This document shows positions 62,624-64,000 of a stretch of DNA of 64,000 nucleotides, piece after piece. Numbering within the stretch: position 1 is the first letter of the stretch; every line of letters starts with the position of its first letter. The notes beneath the pieces are model-generated. The model ran no database searches. It worked only from the letters and a program-made list of their open reading frames with translations, and was not told the DNA's origin. Source of the DNA: Sphingomonadales bacterium (GTDB taxonomy: Bacteria; Pseudomonadota; Alphaproteobacteria; Sphingomonadales; Sphingomonadaceae); the NCBI GenBank assembly GCA_025352685.1, contig JANXSN010000106.1, forward strand, positions 59,730-123,729, read 5' to 3'. Made by a program: the position numbers and the translations under genes.

Positions 62624-63653
62624 CGGCCAGAAGCCCGACAGACAGGCCGTAAAAATTCGAGCAGTTATAGTCGAGGATCACCCGGTAGTTGCCCGTTAAC
62701 AGATATGCCGTTTCACCCGGTCCATCTGGTTCGAGAAGCGAAGCCATATCGCTGTCGCGCAGCTTGTTTGAGACCGGAGTGACGCCTAATGCGCGCCATT
62801 CGGACACTGTTTTCCACTGACTGTGGCGGTTATGGACGCGCGGGCAACGCGGACTGACAGTGCGGCTGACGGTGCGCGTGCGGTCGAGCGAAGCGGGGAC
62901 CCTGGCGGCAACTCCCCAAGCCTGATTGGGACGCCAGCCCGCGTGCACAAAATAGCTGGCGATGGACGCGAGGGCATCGGCTTCGCTCCGCCAGATATCG
63001 ACTCGCCCGTCGCCGTCCCCATCGCGGGCAATCCGCAGGATGACCGAAGGCAGGAATTGCGGATAGCCAGTCGCTCCTGCCCAGCTTCCCTTCAAAATCT
63101 CACGGGGAACGCCGCGATCAATCAACTTCAACGTGTCGATGAATTCCTGCTGGAACAGTGCGCGGCGGCGCCCTTCATACGCAAGACTTGCAAGCGAACG
63201 CGGCAGATCGAAATTGCCGGTAAAAGCTCCATAATTGGTTTCATTGCCCCAGATCGACACCATGATTGATTCAGGAACGCCAGTTTCGCGCTCGACCCTG
63301 CTGAGCAACGGACGCAACGCCTGATATTTGGCTCGCCCTGTGGCGATCCGCGCTCTGTCGACATGCTGTAAACGATAAGGAGCGAATGCCGGGATCGGGC
63401 CGTTGGGTGCGCTGCCGGGTTGTTCGCGGTCAAGCTCGACGACGCGCGCGTTGAACGTGAGCGTCGGCAAAACGCTGTCTAACGTGCCCTTGGAGATACC
63501 CTGCGCTCGAGCAGCCCCAGCAACTGTTTGAAGATAGGCCTGAAACCCTGCTTCCTCGCTTTGCGCCAGCGCTCGTCCGCCGCCAAGGCCAGCGATCGGT
63601 ACGATCATGGCCGCACCCATTGCCAAACACTGAACAAGTTTGAGCCCCCGCAT
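62607..63653 (-). CDS. Lytic murein transglycosylase (MltB-like)
   Basis: 'VSIWGNETNYGAFTGNFDLPRSLASLAYEGRRRALFQQEFIDTL', 'GSWAGATGYPQFLPS'. Confidence 0.93.
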   Translation of the reverse strand: MRGLKLVQCLAMGAAMIVPIAGLGGGRALAQSEEAGFQAYLQTVAGAARAQGISKGTLDSVLPTLTFNARVVELDREQPGSAPNGPIPAFAPYRLQHVDRARIATGRAKYQALRPLLSRVERETGVPESIMVSIWGNETNYGAFTGNFDLPRSLASLAYEGRRRALFQQEFIDTLKLIDRGVPREILKGSWAGATGYPQFLPSVILRIARDGDGDGRVDIWRSEADALASIASYFVHAGWRPNQAWGVAARVPASLDRTRTVSRTVSPRCPRVHNRHSQWKTVSEWRALGVTPVSNKLRDSDMASLLEPDGPGETAYLLTGNYRVILDYNCSNFYGLSVGLLADAVAG

Positions 63654-63743
63654 GCCGTGATCATGGCACAGCACCACCCCCAAGCGAAATCACTTCGTCG
63701 CGCGACTTGCACGGAAAGTCGCGCCGTCCTACCGGACACTAAA

Positions 63744-63833
63744 GGAAGAGTGTCCGAGTGGTTTAAGGAACTGGTCTTGAAAACCAGCGAGGGTGCAAGC
63801 TCTCCGTGGGTTCGAATCCCACCTCTTCCGCCA
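63744..63833 (+). tRNA. tRNA-Ser(TGA)
   Basis: GGAAGAG...CTTGAAA anticodon loop...long variable arm...GGTTCGAATCCCACCTCTTCCGCCA; class II tRNA, CCA encoded. Confidence 0.95.
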
Positions 63834-63934
63834 CTTTTCCGGTATAATGTAGCACCTGAACCACGGCCCCCTTAATGAAATCGTGGGACCTGTTCCGATA
63901 TCTGCGGTAAGAGCAGACGGCGAACAGGATCATC

Positions 63935-64000
63935 ATGGGTCAGACCAACCTGAAATATGCCCTTGAGCGCAAGTACGCGCTCCTAGCCGGCGAGTTGAAG
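63935..64000 (+). CDS. 5' end of an unidentified ORF truncated by the window edge
   Basis: Open frame MGQTNLKYALERKYALLAGELK running to base 64000. Confidence 0.4.
   Translation, partial: MGQTNLKYALERKYALLAGELK

Noticed and set aside
1-64000. Search for CRISPR arrays, transposases, toxin-antitoxin pairs, phage genes or biosynthetic clusters
   Set aside because: No periodic repeat arrays and no matching protein signatures among the supported ORFs. The Coq10/RatA-like protein at 43266 is a ubiquinone-binding START family member, not a credible toxin.

Overview
High-GC alphaproteobacterial chromosome segment, most likely from a sphingomonad (order Sphingomonadales), judged from gene content and synteny. 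It is mostly core housekeeping sequence: divL-like C-terminus/tsaE/amgK/murU/addB/addA/trxA, argJ, secA, tRNA-Asn, nadK/moaA, mfd/sdhE/recG, tyrS, leuB, rpoD/dnaG, ald, kup, lipA/coq10/pncC/ispDF, dusB-ntrB-ntrC-ntrY-ntrX-hfq-hflX, mazG, tatD/metG/holB/tmk/dacC/rlpA/mltB-like and tRNA-Ser. I see no CRISPR array, transposase, prophage, BGC or recognisable defence island. The strongest unusual signals are: (1) the hfq gene encodes two complete, gap-free tandem Hfq/Sm domains in one 163-aa polypeptide; (2) the window-edge kinase has Tyr in place of the phospho-acceptor His and a degenerate ATP lid (DivL-like pseudokinase); (3) NtrX lacks the sigma54-contacting GAFTGA loop while neighbouring NtrC keeps it; (4) a soluble chemoreceptor has its signalling hairpin N-terminal to a putative sensor domain. 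The right edge (tRNA-Ser followed by a truncated unknown ORF) could be an island junction, but this cannot be resolved inside the window.
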